Source: Deltaproteobacteria bacterium (GTDB lineage Bacteria > Desulfobacterota > DSM-4660 > Desulfatiglandales > HGW-15). From it: a stretch of DNA of 31,616 nucleotides. Of the stretch, positions 15,905-23,726 are shown piece by piece. Within the stretch, counting starts at the first letter, position 1; the number at the start of each line of letters is the position of its first letter. The stretch lies in assembly GCA_016926135.1 (NCBI GenBank), contig JAFGPH010000512.1, positions 1-31,616 on the forward strand, given 5' to 3'. Below the pieces are notes generated by a model. That model was not told where the DNA came from. It saw only the letters and a program-made list of their open reading frames with translations, and did not search any database. A program made the position numbers and the translations under genes.

Positions 15905-17722
15905 ATGACAGCACCGAAAGGCGGATACTTCGGGAAAATCCTTGAAATCGACCTCTCCAAAAAGGAATACAAAACGCGAAAGATGGAGGATGAGGTCTAT
16001 CGTAAATACATCGGAGGTGCGGGACTGGGCGCCTACCTCCTCTTTACGGAACTCCCCGCCAAGGCAGACCCCCTGGGCGATAACAATTTCATCTTCCTGG
16101 GGACCGGTCCCCTCAATGGAACCTATTGCCCTTCCACACGGCTCAGCATCGCGTTCAAGAGCCCCTACACGGGCATTTTCGGGCATTCCGAAGTGGGTGG
16201 ATCCTTTGCCAATGAAATCAAGTGGGCGGGATGGGACGGCATCCTGATCAAGGGCAAGGCCAGGCTTCCCACCTGGGTCTACATCCACAATAACAAGGTG
16301 GAATTCAGGGATGCAAAAAAGGCGTTGTGGGGAAAGGATACCTACCAGACGGACGATCTGATCAGGCAGGAGCTCAATGACCCTGAGGTGAAAACCATTG
16401 TCATTGGCCCGGCCGGTGAGAACCTTGTCCCTTACTCCTGTCTCATCGTGGACCGTTTCCGGGCTGCCGGGAGAAGCGGTGCCGGTTGTCTCCTGGGAAG
16501 CAAAAACCTCAAGGCCGTCGCCATCAAAGGGACCGGATCCGTGCCGGTGGTCTCGAAAGATCCATTCCATGAAGCCGCGAAGCAGGCCAAGAAATTGGCC
16601 GTTGATCTTGAGGGCTGGCAGGGTATCAAACGGTGGGGTACGGCCGGTCTTCTCGAACTCAAGCACTGGGTCTCGGGGTCCCTGGTGACCCGGAACTTCC
16701 AATCGACCTGGTATCCCGATATTGAGGAAATCGGTGCCGAGCAGGCTGCGCGTGTTTTCTGGAAAAGGCATGTCTCCTGCCCACACTGCCCGGTTCACTG
16801 CATGAAGATCGGCGTTATCCGGGGCGGAGATTACAGTGGGCTCGTTGCGGAAGGTCCGGAATATGAAACCGGAACCATGTTGGGCAGCAACTGTGGCGTG
16901 AACGACTTCAACAGCTACATCAAGGCCATCGAGATGTGCGACGCCCTGGGTCTTGACGGTATATCCATGGGCAACGTGCTCGGATACACCATGGAACTGG
17001 TGGATCGCAAGATCCTGACCTACAAAGACCTGGACGGGGTCGAACTCGAATGGGGCGAAACCAAGGCGATGATCGAGATGATCAATCGGGTGGCCCACCA
17101 GCAGGGTAATGCCGGAAAGCTTCTCGCCATGGGCGTCAAAAGGATGGGGGAGAAGATCGGCAAGGGTGCGGATTTCTATGCCATCCATGTGAAAGGCCAG
17201 GAAATCGCCGCCCACGATCCCCGGGGAGACAAGCCCAGGGGGGTCAGCTACGCCCTTGGCCAAAGGGGCGGCTGCCACCATGAAGGAAACAACGCAAAGG
17301 GACAGGCCCAGTGGGCCATGCTCAACTCCCTGGTCATGTGCTCCTTTGTCGGAGGCTACCCCTGGGGAAAGCAGACGCCGGGCGTATTTAACAAAATGCT
17401 CAATCCTCTCTGCGGTTGGAACATGACGGATGAGGAGTTCTGGACAACCGCGAAAAGGATCATCACAATTCAGAGGTGCTTCAACGCAAGAGAAGGCATC
17501 AACCGCAAGGATGATTTCCTGCCCAAGAGGCTCCTGACGGAAAAGCTCCCGGAAGGCCCAAAAAAGGATGCCGTAGTTACGGCAGAGGAAATGAAGAAGA
17601 TGCAGGATGATTATTATGCCTTCTATGGATGGGACGACAAGGGTCTTCCAACGGAAAAGACCCTGAAGGATCTGGGCCTGGATTTTGCAGTCGAACCTCT
17701 CAAAAAAGTGCGAAGTGCTTAG
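15905..17722 (+). CDS. Aldehyde:ferredoxin oxidoreductase family protein (tungsten/molybdopterin)
   Basis: The 605-residue protein has a complete AOR architecture. The N-terminal pterin domain starts GGYFGKILEIDLSKK and contains GTGPLNGTYCPSTRLS and GHSEVGGSFANEIKWAG. Also present are RAAGRSGAGCLLGSKNLKAV and the C-terminal cofactor region HDPRGDKPRGVSYALGQRGG. The 4Fe-4S ligands are C292, C295, C299 and C479. The family interconverts aldehydes and acids, or reduces aromatic rings in the BamB subgroup. The start at 15905 is set by AGGAGG eight bases upstream. No Tat signal is seen. Its neighbours supply ferredoxin, HdrA-type and NapH-type partners. The substrate is not readable; BamB-like function cannot be excluded. 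Confidence 0.93.
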   Translation: MTAPKGGYFGKILEIDLSKKEYKTRKMEDEVYRKYIGGAGLGAYLLFTELPAKADPLGDNNFIFLGTGPLNGTYCPSTRLSIAFKSPYTGIFGHSEVGGSFANEIKWAGWDGILIKGKARLPTWVYIHNNKVEFRDAKKALWGKDTYQTDDLIRQELNDPEVKTIVIGPAGENLVPYSCLIVDRFRAAGRSGAGCLLGSKNLKAVAIKGTGSVPVVSKDPFHEAAKQAKKLAVDLEGWQGIKRWGTAGLLELKHWVSGSLVTRNFQSTWYPDIEEIGAEQAARVFWKRHVSCPHCPVHCMKIGVIRGGDYSGLVAEGPEYETGTMLGSNCGVNDFNSYIKAIEMCDALGLDGISMGNVLGYTMELVDRKILTYKDLDGVELEWGETKAMIEMINRVAHQQGNAGKLLAMGVKRMGEKIGKGADFYAIHVKGQEIAAHDPRGDKPRGVSYALGQRGGCHHEGNNAKGQAQWAMLNSLVMCSFVGGYPWGKQTPGVFNKMLNPLCGWNMTDEEFWTTAKRIITIQRCFNAREGINRKDDFLPKRLLTEKLPEGPKKDAVVTAEEMKKMQDDYYAFYGWDDKGLPTEKTLKDLGLDFAVEPLKKVRSA

Positions 17723-17742
17723 ACCTGCGCGGTAAAGACTGA

Positions 17743-17790
17743 GGGCGGTTGGGGAACCTGGATAATTTCCCTGCCGCCCTGGTTTTCTTT
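17743..17790 (+). terminator. Intrinsic terminator or attenuator inside the AOR operon
   Basis: GGGCGG at 17743-17748 pairs with CCGCCC at 17774-17779, and GGGAA at 17752-17756 pairs with TTCCC at 17767-17771. The sequence after the stem is T-rich (TGGTTTTCTTT, 17780-17790). It begins 20 bases after the AOR stop and sits in the only large gap (149 bases) of the cluster, so it could make the ferredoxin-AOR pair more abundant than the genes downstream. Confidence 0.6.
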
Positions 17791-17871
17791 GGGTTACATT
17801 CCGATGTGTGGGAGGAGTTCATCGATTCAGGGAGGGATGGGCTTCTGACCTCACCGCAAGGATGCGTTGAC

Positions 17872-18567
17872 ATGTCCCTGACCAGAAGAGGCTTTCTCCA
17901 GTTTGTCGCTGCAGCCGGGGTCTCCGGCACGGTTTTCGCCCTGTTCCCGGTGGGCCGGGCCGGCGCTTTGCCTCGGCCACCGGGAGCCTTGACCGAAGAG
18001 GCTTTTCTCAGCCTTTGCAGCCGTTGCCTCCAGTGTGTCGACGTTTGCCAGCCCCTTGCCCTGAGACCGGCCGGGCTCTTCGAGGGGGTCGCCAATCTCG
18101 GTTCTCCGGTCCTGGACGTGAGCAAATGCATTATCTGTATGGAGTGCGTCCGGGTATGTCCCACAGGGGCACTGCAAAAGATCCCCAAAAAGGAGGTTGA
18201 TCTCGGCACGGCCGTGATCCTGAAGGAGATCTGCCTGGCATGGCAAAACAAGAAACGGTGCCGCATCTGTTATGAGGCATGTCCGACCAAGGCTATCGTG
18301 CTGGACAGGAAAAGGAACCCGGTGCTCATTTCGGAAAATTGCAATGGATGCGGCATTTGTTACCGAAAATGCCCGACAGAGCCCAAGTCGGTAACCATCT
18401 CCTACCAGGGGGCCAAGCGATTCGATCCCCCTGAAGGGCGATTTGCCCTTCGTCTCGAGGACCGGGTGGGACCGTATGAGTTTCCTCCCCCGGACTTCAG
18501 AACATGGTTTGTGAACAGGGTCAGAACCCTGGCGGAGAAATACGGCATCCTGGGAAGAAACCCATGA
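17872..18567 (+). CDS. Tat-exported NapG/MauM-type ferredoxin
   Basis: This 231-residue protein begins with a twin-arginine signal (MSLTRRGFLQ, R5-R6, hydrophobic to about residue 33). Four 4Fe-4S motifs follow: CSRCLQCVDVC (49-59), CIICMECVRVC, CRICYEAC with an upstream ligand, and CNGCGICYRKC. Spacing and layout match NapG, the periplasmic partner of NapH in quinol oxidation. The ATG at 17872 is chosen because it places the Tat motif at the N-terminus; the frame upstream is not protein-like. The stop overlaps the next start (ATGA). A NapH-like gene five genes on supports a NapGH-type pair. Confidence 0.88.
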   Translation: MSLTRRGFLQFVAAAGVSGTVFALFPVGRAGALPRPPGALTEEAFLSLCSRCLQCVDVCQPLALRPAGLFEGVANLGSPVLDVSKCIICMECVRVCPTGALQKIPKKEVDLGTAVILKEICLAWQNKKRCRICYEACPTKAIVLDRKRNPVLISENCNGCGICYRKCPTEPKSVTISYQGAKRFDPPEGRFALRLEDRVGPYEFPPPDFRTWFVNRVRTLAEKYGILGRNP

Positions 18568-19799
18568 AAGGGATCGGAGGCCAATCGGTGATGGTCGTGG
18601 GGGGCGGCGTCGCCGGGATGACGGCAGCTCTGGATTTCGCCTATATGGGGTTCGCCGTGCACCTGGTGGAAAAAAGCGATCGTTTGGGCGGCCAGGTGGG
18701 AAGGCTTGATAAACTCTACCCCACAGATCACTGCGCCTTTTGTCCTCTCTGGACGCAAATCATGCAGTGCAAGGAGAACCCCGGCATCACCATTCACACG
18801 AACACGGAAGTGAAAAGGATGGAAAGGGAAGGGGCCGGCTTGCAGGTGAGTCTTCTCGAGAGGCCTGCTCTGGTGGATGAAGGAAAATGCGTTTTCTGTG
18901 GCCGCTGCGAAACCCGCTGTCCTGTCCTTCCGGTCCCTGCGATCCGCCCTCTCAAGGGTCACGTCTATCCCCCTGTTTACGGCATTGACACGAAGACCTG
19001 CACGCTGTGTGGGGACTGCGAAAAGGCCTGTCCCACAGGGGCCATCCGATTGAAGCAGACGGCAGAGGAAGTGGTTCTCACTGTGGCGGAGGTCGTATGG
19101 GCCACCGGCTTTCAAGAGGCGGATCTTTCCCGATTCGAGGAGTTCGGTTACGGATCGCACCTCGACATCATGGGCAGCCTGGAGTTCGAGGCCTGGATCT
19201 CAGAGGGGGGCGCGAACAAGGGGGACATCCGAAGAAGGTCTCTTCCTTCGGTGCCCCACTCCATCGCCTTTATCCAGTGCGTGGGAGCAAGAGACAAAAG
19301 ACATCTGGCGCACTGTTCCGCGGTCTGCTGTATGCATGCCCTGAAGCAGGCCCACTGGATCCGCAAGAGGCGGCCGGAGATCCTCTGCACGATTTTCTAC
19401 ACGGACCTTCGAACCGTGGGAAAGAATTTCTTCGCTTACGCTCAAGCCTGCCAGGAGAACGCAACAATCGAGCTCGTCAGAGGAAGGCCTGCCTCTGTGC
19501 TTCCTTCTGCAGGAGGAAAAGAGATCCTCGTCTCATTCGAAAACACCATGACCCGGAAAGTGGGGCATCGTGGGTTTGACATGGTCGTGCTGAACGGGGC
19601 CCTGCAGCCGTCTTCGGCCCCCGAGGACATAGGGCGATCAGACACTTGGATCACTGGCTTGCCCAAGGGGGAGACCCTGCGTAGGGCCCCCCCTTTTACC
19701 TGCGGGTTTTGCAGAGAGCCCGCAGACATGATCGAATCCGTGATTCAGGCGTCTTCAGCGGTTTTGCAGGCTTGCCTACGCATGGAAGGGGAGAGGTAG
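18564..19799 (+). CDS. QmoA-like HdrA flavoprotein
   Basis: The protein has 411 residues, the size of QmoA. The FAD-binding VVGGGVAGMTAALDFA is at 11-26, with EKSDRLGGQ near 36-44. The HdrA cysteine region follows (C57, C60, C69), then two ferredoxin clusters: CVFCGRCETRC (109-119) and CTLCGDCEKAC (146-156). The later CSAVCCMHALKQA is typical of HdrA proteins. Known relatives transfer electrons between flavin and Fe-S clusters; in sulfate reducers QmoA links quinol to APS reductase. The ATG at 18564 overlaps the previous stop. No apr genes are here, so the partner is more likely the AOR. Confidence 0.88.
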   Translation: MKGIGGQSVMVVGGGVAGMTAALDFAYMGFAVHLVEKSDRLGGQVGRLDKLYPTDHCAFCPLWTQIMQCKENPGITIHTNTEVKRMEREGAGLQVSLLERPALVDEGKCVFCGRCETRCPVLPVPAIRPLKGHVYPPVYGIDTKTCTLCGDCEKACPTGAIRLKQTAEEVVLTVAEVVWATGFQEADLSRFEEFGYGSHLDIMGSLEFEAWISEGGANKGDIRRRSLPSVPHSIAFIQCVGARDKRHLAHCSAVCCMHALKQAHWIRKRRPEILCTIFYTDLRTVGKNFFAYAQACQENATIELVRGRPASVLPSAGGKEILVSFENTMTRKVGHRGFDMVVLNGALQPSSAPEDIGRSDTWITGLPKGETLRRAPPFTCGFCREPADMIESVIQASSAVLQACLRMEGER

Positions 19800-19804
19800 G
19801 ACAC

Positions 19805-21940
19805 TTGGCGCGTCTGGTCGTTTTTCTGTGCAGATGTTTCGGCGAAATCGAGGAGAATCTCGGTCTGTACGGGCTTCAAAAAGGGCTGGAGAAACATCCT
19901 CTGGTTTCATCCGTCTTTAAACGCGAATCTCTCTGCATGGAAGAAGACATGGATTGGATGGCCTCCCTGATCGGGGAGACGGCGTCGTCAACGGCGCTTG
20001 TAGCGGCCTGTTCTCTCCTGGCCAAGGGTGACACCATCCTCCGCGGGCTGTGGAAAAGGGGGATCAGCCCCTCACGGCTGGAACTCGTGGACCTCCGGGA
20101 AGGCTGCGCCTGGATTCACACGAACGATGAGGCCGGGGCAAGTCGTAAGGCAGCCGACCTGGTCTCCATGGGTCTGGAAGGCCTTGCCCGGAAAGCGAGT
20201 ACCCTGCCCGTTACAGGCCCGGTTGAGCCCACCGCCTTGGTGATCGGAGCGGGGCCGGCAGGATTGGCGGCAGCCTCCTCCCTGGCCCGCATGGGATTCA
20301 AGGTCCATCTTGTTGAGAAGTCTGAAAGGCCCGGAGGCCTGCTTCATCACATCTCGCGGCTTTATCCCGACAACCGGTCGTCTTCGGATCTCCTCGGGCC
20401 ATTCCTGCAAGACCTGAAGAACCATCCGCTCATGGCTTTTCATCCCGGATCACAGCTTCTTTCTATGCGAGGGGCGGCAGGAAATTTTGAAGTCACGGTA
20501 GGAGGGGCGGCACGAGAAATGACCATCAGGGTGGGTGCGGTTGTTCTCGCCACAGGGGCAGGCCTCTTTCTGCCTGAGGGCCTTTATCGGTATGGGGACC
20601 TGCAAAATGTGGTCACGCAGATGGAACTGGAAAAGAAGCTCACCGAAGGCACTTTTTCCTTTCACCATGCCGTCTTTGTCCAGTGCGTGGGGGCAAGAAG
20701 CCCGGAACGCCCTTACTGCTCCACCGTTTGCTGTCCCGCAACCCTCAAGAACGCTTTGAGGATCAAGGAAGTTCTGCCTGATGCAGCCGTGACGGTGCTT
20801 CATCGTGACATCATGACACCTGGAAGGGTCCTCGAAGACGGCTATAGAAGAGCCATGGGAGAAGGCATTCGGTTCATTCGGTTCCATGCGGACGATCCGC
20901 CTGTGATTCATGGAAACGGCCGGGCAGAAACCGTTTGCGTTCAGGATGTTGTATCGGGGAAGGAGAGGCGTATCCAGGCCGACATGGTGGTTTTGAGTAC
21001 GCCTCTCGTGCCACGGCCCGACCATGCGAAGCTTTCCCGCCTGCTCGGCGTGAAACTTGACCGCCATGGGTTTTATTGCGGCGGCGATCCTTCCCATCCC
21101 CTGGAGACGAGCGTGGGAGGCGTGTTCCTGTCGGGTTCCGGCCGATGGCCGGTGTCGGCGGAGCAGGCCGTCATGCAGGGGGAGGCGGCGGCCGCCAAGG
21201 CCGCTATCCTTCTTCGACAGAAAGAGATCGTCCCGTCCTATTTCGATGTGCTGCCCGGGCTTCCATCCTTCAAGGCCGAAGTCCGTCCAGCGCTTTGCTC
21301 AGGTTGCGGCGACTGCGTGGCCGTCTGTCCTTTTCAGGCCTGTCACCTTGAAAACAGGGAAGGCGTAACGGTGAGTGTCGTCGACGCCTTGAAGTGTCGA
21401 GGCTGCGGAAGCTGTATGGCCGTTTGCCACACTCACGCCATTCAGATCCCTGAACAGAATTCTTATGCCATGGTCGAAAAGATCAATCATGCCTTCGAGT
21501 CCGTGAAGGATGCGCCGGGTTTTCCCCGCGTGCTCGTTTTTGCCTGCCGCTGGTGTAGCCTCATCGGTGCGGATGAGGCGGGAAGAATGAAAATCGTCAT
21601 CCCCTCTTCTTTTCGTCTCATCCCCGTGGAATGCGCGGGCCGGGTGGAAAGTGAATTCGTCATCAGGGCTTTTGTCAATGGGATGGACGGAGTGGCTGTT
21701 CTTGGTTGCCACCAAGGGGGTTGCCGCTACGAGCGCGCCAACCATCATGCAGCGAGAAGTCTGGATTCGTTGAAAGCCTTTCTCGATTTCGTGGGAATCG
21801 GCGGAGAGCGGTTGCTGTTGAACTGGGGCGAGGCCCACGAGGCGCATCAGTTCGTTGGGCTCTTGTCAGGATTCATGGCTTCTCTGGAGGCATTGCCCCC
21901 GGTGCCCATAAAAAAGGAGCTCAGGAAATGGCTCGCATGA
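19805..21940 (+). CDS. QmoB-like HdrA-MvhD fusion protein
   Basis: This 711-residue protein has the QmoB domain order. An N-terminal HdrA segment runs from MARLVVFLCRCFGEIEENLG through AACSLLAKGDTILRG to LVDLREGCAWIH. The FAD domain has VIGAGPAGLAAASSLA at about 146-161. VQCVGARSPERPYCSTVCCP follows, then two 4Fe-4S motifs at C498-C508 and C531-C541. A C-terminal MvhD domain begins near 572 (ACRWCSLIGADEAG, VECAGRVE, LGCHQGGCRYERAN) and probably holds a 2Fe-2S cluster. The TTG at 19805 is preferred: it follows GAGAGGTAGG and yields a typical HdrA N-terminus; an upstream ATG inside the previous gene does not. The fusion would collect electrons from or deliver them to the QmoA-like partner. Confidence 0.9.
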   Translation: MARLVVFLCRCFGEIEENLGLYGLQKGLEKHPLVSSVFKRESLCMEEDMDWMASLIGETASSTALVAACSLLAKGDTILRGLWKRGISPSRLELVDLREGCAWIHTNDEAGASRKAADLVSMGLEGLARKASTLPVTGPVEPTALVIGAGPAGLAAASSLARMGFKVHLVEKSERPGGLLHHISRLYPDNRSSSDLLGPFLQDLKNHPLMAFHPGSQLLSMRGAAGNFEVTVGGAAREMTIRVGAVVLATGAGLFLPEGLYRYGDLQNVVTQMELEKKLTEGTFSFHHAVFVQCVGARSPERPYCSTVCCPATLKNALRIKEVLPDAAVTVLHRDIMTPGRVLEDGYRRAMGEGIRFIRFHADDPPVIHGNGRAETVCVQDVVSGKERRIQADMVVLSTPLVPRPDHAKLSRLLGVKLDRHGFYCGGDPSHPLETSVGGVFLSGSGRWPVSAEQAVMQGEAAAAKAAILLRQKEIVPSYFDVLPGLPSFKAEVRPALCSGCGDCVAVCPFQACHLENREGVTVSVVDALKCRGCGSCMAVCHTHAIQIPEQNSYAMVEKINHAFESVKDAPGFPRVLVFACRWCSLIGADEAGRMKIVIPSSFRLIPVECAGRVESEFVIRAFVNGMDGVAVLGCHQGGCRYERANHHAARSLDSLKAFLDFVGIGGERLLLNWGEAHEAHQFVGLLSGFMASLEALPPVPIKKELRKWLA

Positions 21941-21980
21941 CCATAAAGGCATCTGGCTGGACAAACCGGAGCGATGAACA

Positions 21981-22427
21981 TTGAGAGGTTCTCTTGAAGC
22001 GCGGATTTTCAGTAAAGCCGGCATCTATGGATGCGTGGAGTGCGGGAGATGTGTTGCTGTATGCCCGATGCAGGAGATGTACCCCCGGTTTTCCTTTGAG
22101 ATGTCGCCGAGGGGAATGATCAAGAAATGCGTATTTGATGAGGGTATCCTGACCGACGAGAACCTCTGGTATTGCACGGAGTGCAACGCCTGCACCGATA
22201 TCTGCCCGGAAGGGGTCAGCTGCCGGGACCTCATCAAGGGGCTGAGGGCCGAGGCCCTTGGCATGGGGATCCTGAAAAACGTCCGATTTTGTTCGTCCTG
22301 CCGTGCTCCCTTTGTTCCTGTGCCGGTGCTGGATTACGTTCTGCGACGGCTCAAAGAGAGGCGCCTGTCCACGATGGATCTCTGCCCCTCCTGCCGGCGG
22401 GAACTCTATCTGCGCAGAAACGCTTGA
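21981..22427 (+). CDS. HdrC-like ferredoxin with a zinc-ribbon-like tail
   Basis: The protein has 148 residues. Two HdrC-type 4Fe-4S motifs are CVECGRCVAVC (18-28) and CTECNACTDIC (65-75). The tail carries CSSCRAPF (104-111) and CPSCRREL (135-142) with a helix between. This pair of CxxC knuckles recalls the end of HycF/HyfH-like hydrogenase subunits and is not usual for HdrC. No membrane helix is present, unlike QmoC. The frame opens after a TGA at 21975-21977 and the only plausible start is TTG at 21981, with GGAG nine bases upstream. It probably passes electrons between the HdrA proteins and the membrane protein encoded next. Confidence 0.82.
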   Translation: MRGSLEARIFSKAGIYGCVECGRCVAVCPMQEMYPRFSFEMSPRGMIKKCVFDEGILTDENLWYCTECNACTDICPEGVSCRDLIKGLRAEALGMGILKNVRFCSSCRAPFVPVPVLDYVLRRLKERRLSTMDLCPSCRRELYLRRNA

Positions 22428-22436
22428 GAGGTTGAC

Positions 22437-23726
22437 GTGGAAGCAGCACTTCGTCCCAAACCGAATCAACAGTCTCCATCGCCGGCAAGGCGATTTTTCC
22501 TGCCCGGGCGAATGAAGCGGAGCCCGTCTCCCTCCCTGGTCTTCGATCCCGAAAAGTGCACGGGGTGCCGGACCTGTGAGATGATTTGCTCGGCCCGTGA
22601 AGAGGCATTCCTGTCGCCGGCTTCCGCAGGCATCCGCGTGATCAGGGACGAGGAAAAGGGAAAGGCCTTTGCCGTTTTCTGCCAGCATTGCCGCGACCCG
22701 GTCTGCATGGACGTGTGCCCCACCAAGGCGATCCAGAAAGGGGTGGATGGAATTGTCCGAATCGAGGGGAAGGCTTGTGTCCACTGCGGCCTGTGCGCCA
22801 TGGCCTGTCCGGAGGCCGCCCCCCTGGTGAATCCTGCTGACGGTCGAATCCACAAGTGTGACCTCTGCCAGGGAGATCCCGAGTGCGTGAAGCACTGCCC
22901 GGAAGGCGCCCTGGTCTTTTCCAAGGGCAGGGCTTTTCCATGGATTCGATGGGTCCGGTGGCCCGTGCAAGCCATCTTCTTCCTCCTCCTCGTGGTAGTG
23001 CTCGTGGGAACATTCTGTTCCCTCAGCGTAGGTGGATTCCAGATCTCCTGTCCCCTGGGGGTTCTTCAGAATATCGCTTCATCAATGACCTTCATCGTTC
23101 TGAGCGCTGCCTCCGGAGTGGTAATCATCCTTCTGTCCTTTGCGGCGGGCAGAATCTTCTGCGGCTGGATCTGTCCTTTCGGCTTTGTGCTCGACGTTGT
23201 GGGCACAGTGATGCCCAGAAAGAGCAGGTTGCCCCTGTTCCTGAAGGCGAGGGCAGCAAAATACGGCGTGCTCACCGCCTCTGTGGGCGGGAGCCTGGCC
23301 CTCGGGTTTCAAGCCTTCTGTCCCGTATGCCCCATCGGAACCCTCTGCCGCTCTTACGGCGTTCAGGGAGGCTTCTGGGGCTACCAGTTGGCCATTTTGC
23401 CGGCCCTCGCCGCTCTGGAGATCGGGGAGAGGAGGAGTTGGTGCCGCTATTTTTGCCCTGTTGGGGCATTGCTTGCCCTTGCGGCAAAGCTTGGGATGGT
23501 GAGGATTTTCATCGGGGCCCGGAAATGCAAGAAGTTCTCCTGCAAGCGATGTGCGGACATCTGCCCCATGGGCATTATCGATCACCGAAAGCTCCAGGAA
23601 GGGATATCGCCGGACCTTCCCATGGAGGAGTGCATTTTCTGCATGCGGTGTGTGGACCAGTGCCCTTACGATGCAGCGAAGGTGCGATTTCGCTGGTGGA
23701 AAGGGGTACCTAAGGAGGAAACATGA
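22437..23726 (+). CDS. Fusion of HycB/DmsB-type ferredoxin and NapH-type membrane protein
   Basis: This is a 429-residue protein in two halves. Residues 35-160 hold four ferredoxin clusters (CTGCRTCEMIC at 41-51, CQHCRDPVCMDVC, CVHCGLCAMAC, CDLCQGDPECVKHC). Residues 170-360 hold about four membrane helices (near 174-192, 217-240, 275-293, 341-358) with the NapH motifs FCGWICPFG and WCRYFCPVG. A ferredoxin tail follows (CKKFSCKRCADIC, CIFCMRCVDQC). NapH-type proteins oxidise or reduce quinone. The GTG at 22437 has GAGAGG five bases upstream; an internal ATG at 22512 is less likely. The fusion would give the cluster its membrane anchor and a continuous wire of Fe-S clusters. Confidence 0.88.
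   Translation: MEAALRPKPNQQSPSPARRFFLPGRMKRSPSPSLVFDPEKCTGCRTCEMICSAREEAFLSPASAGIRVIRDEEKGKAFAVFCQHCRDPVCMDVCPTKAIQKGVDGIVRIEGKACVHCGLCAMACPEAAPLVNPADGRIHKCDLCQGDPECVKHCPEGALVFSKGRAFPWIRWVRWPVQAIFFLLLVVVLVGTFCSLSVGGFQISCPLGVLQNIASSMTFIVLSAASGVVIILLSFAAGRIFCGWICPFGFVLDVVGTVMPRKSRLPLFLKARAAKYGVLTASVGGSLALGFQAFCPVCPIGTLCRSYGVQGGFWGYQLAILPALAALEIGERRSWCRYFCPVGALLALAAKLGMVRIFIGARKCKKFSCKRCADICPMGIIDHRKLQEGISPDLPMEECIFCMRCVDQCPYDAAKVRFRWWKGVPKEET

Noticed and set aside
15869..17281. 470-codon open frame on the minus strand opposite the AOR gene
   Set aside because: It lies antisense to a clear AOR, its product shows no family motif, and long antisense frames are expected opposite GC-rich genes.
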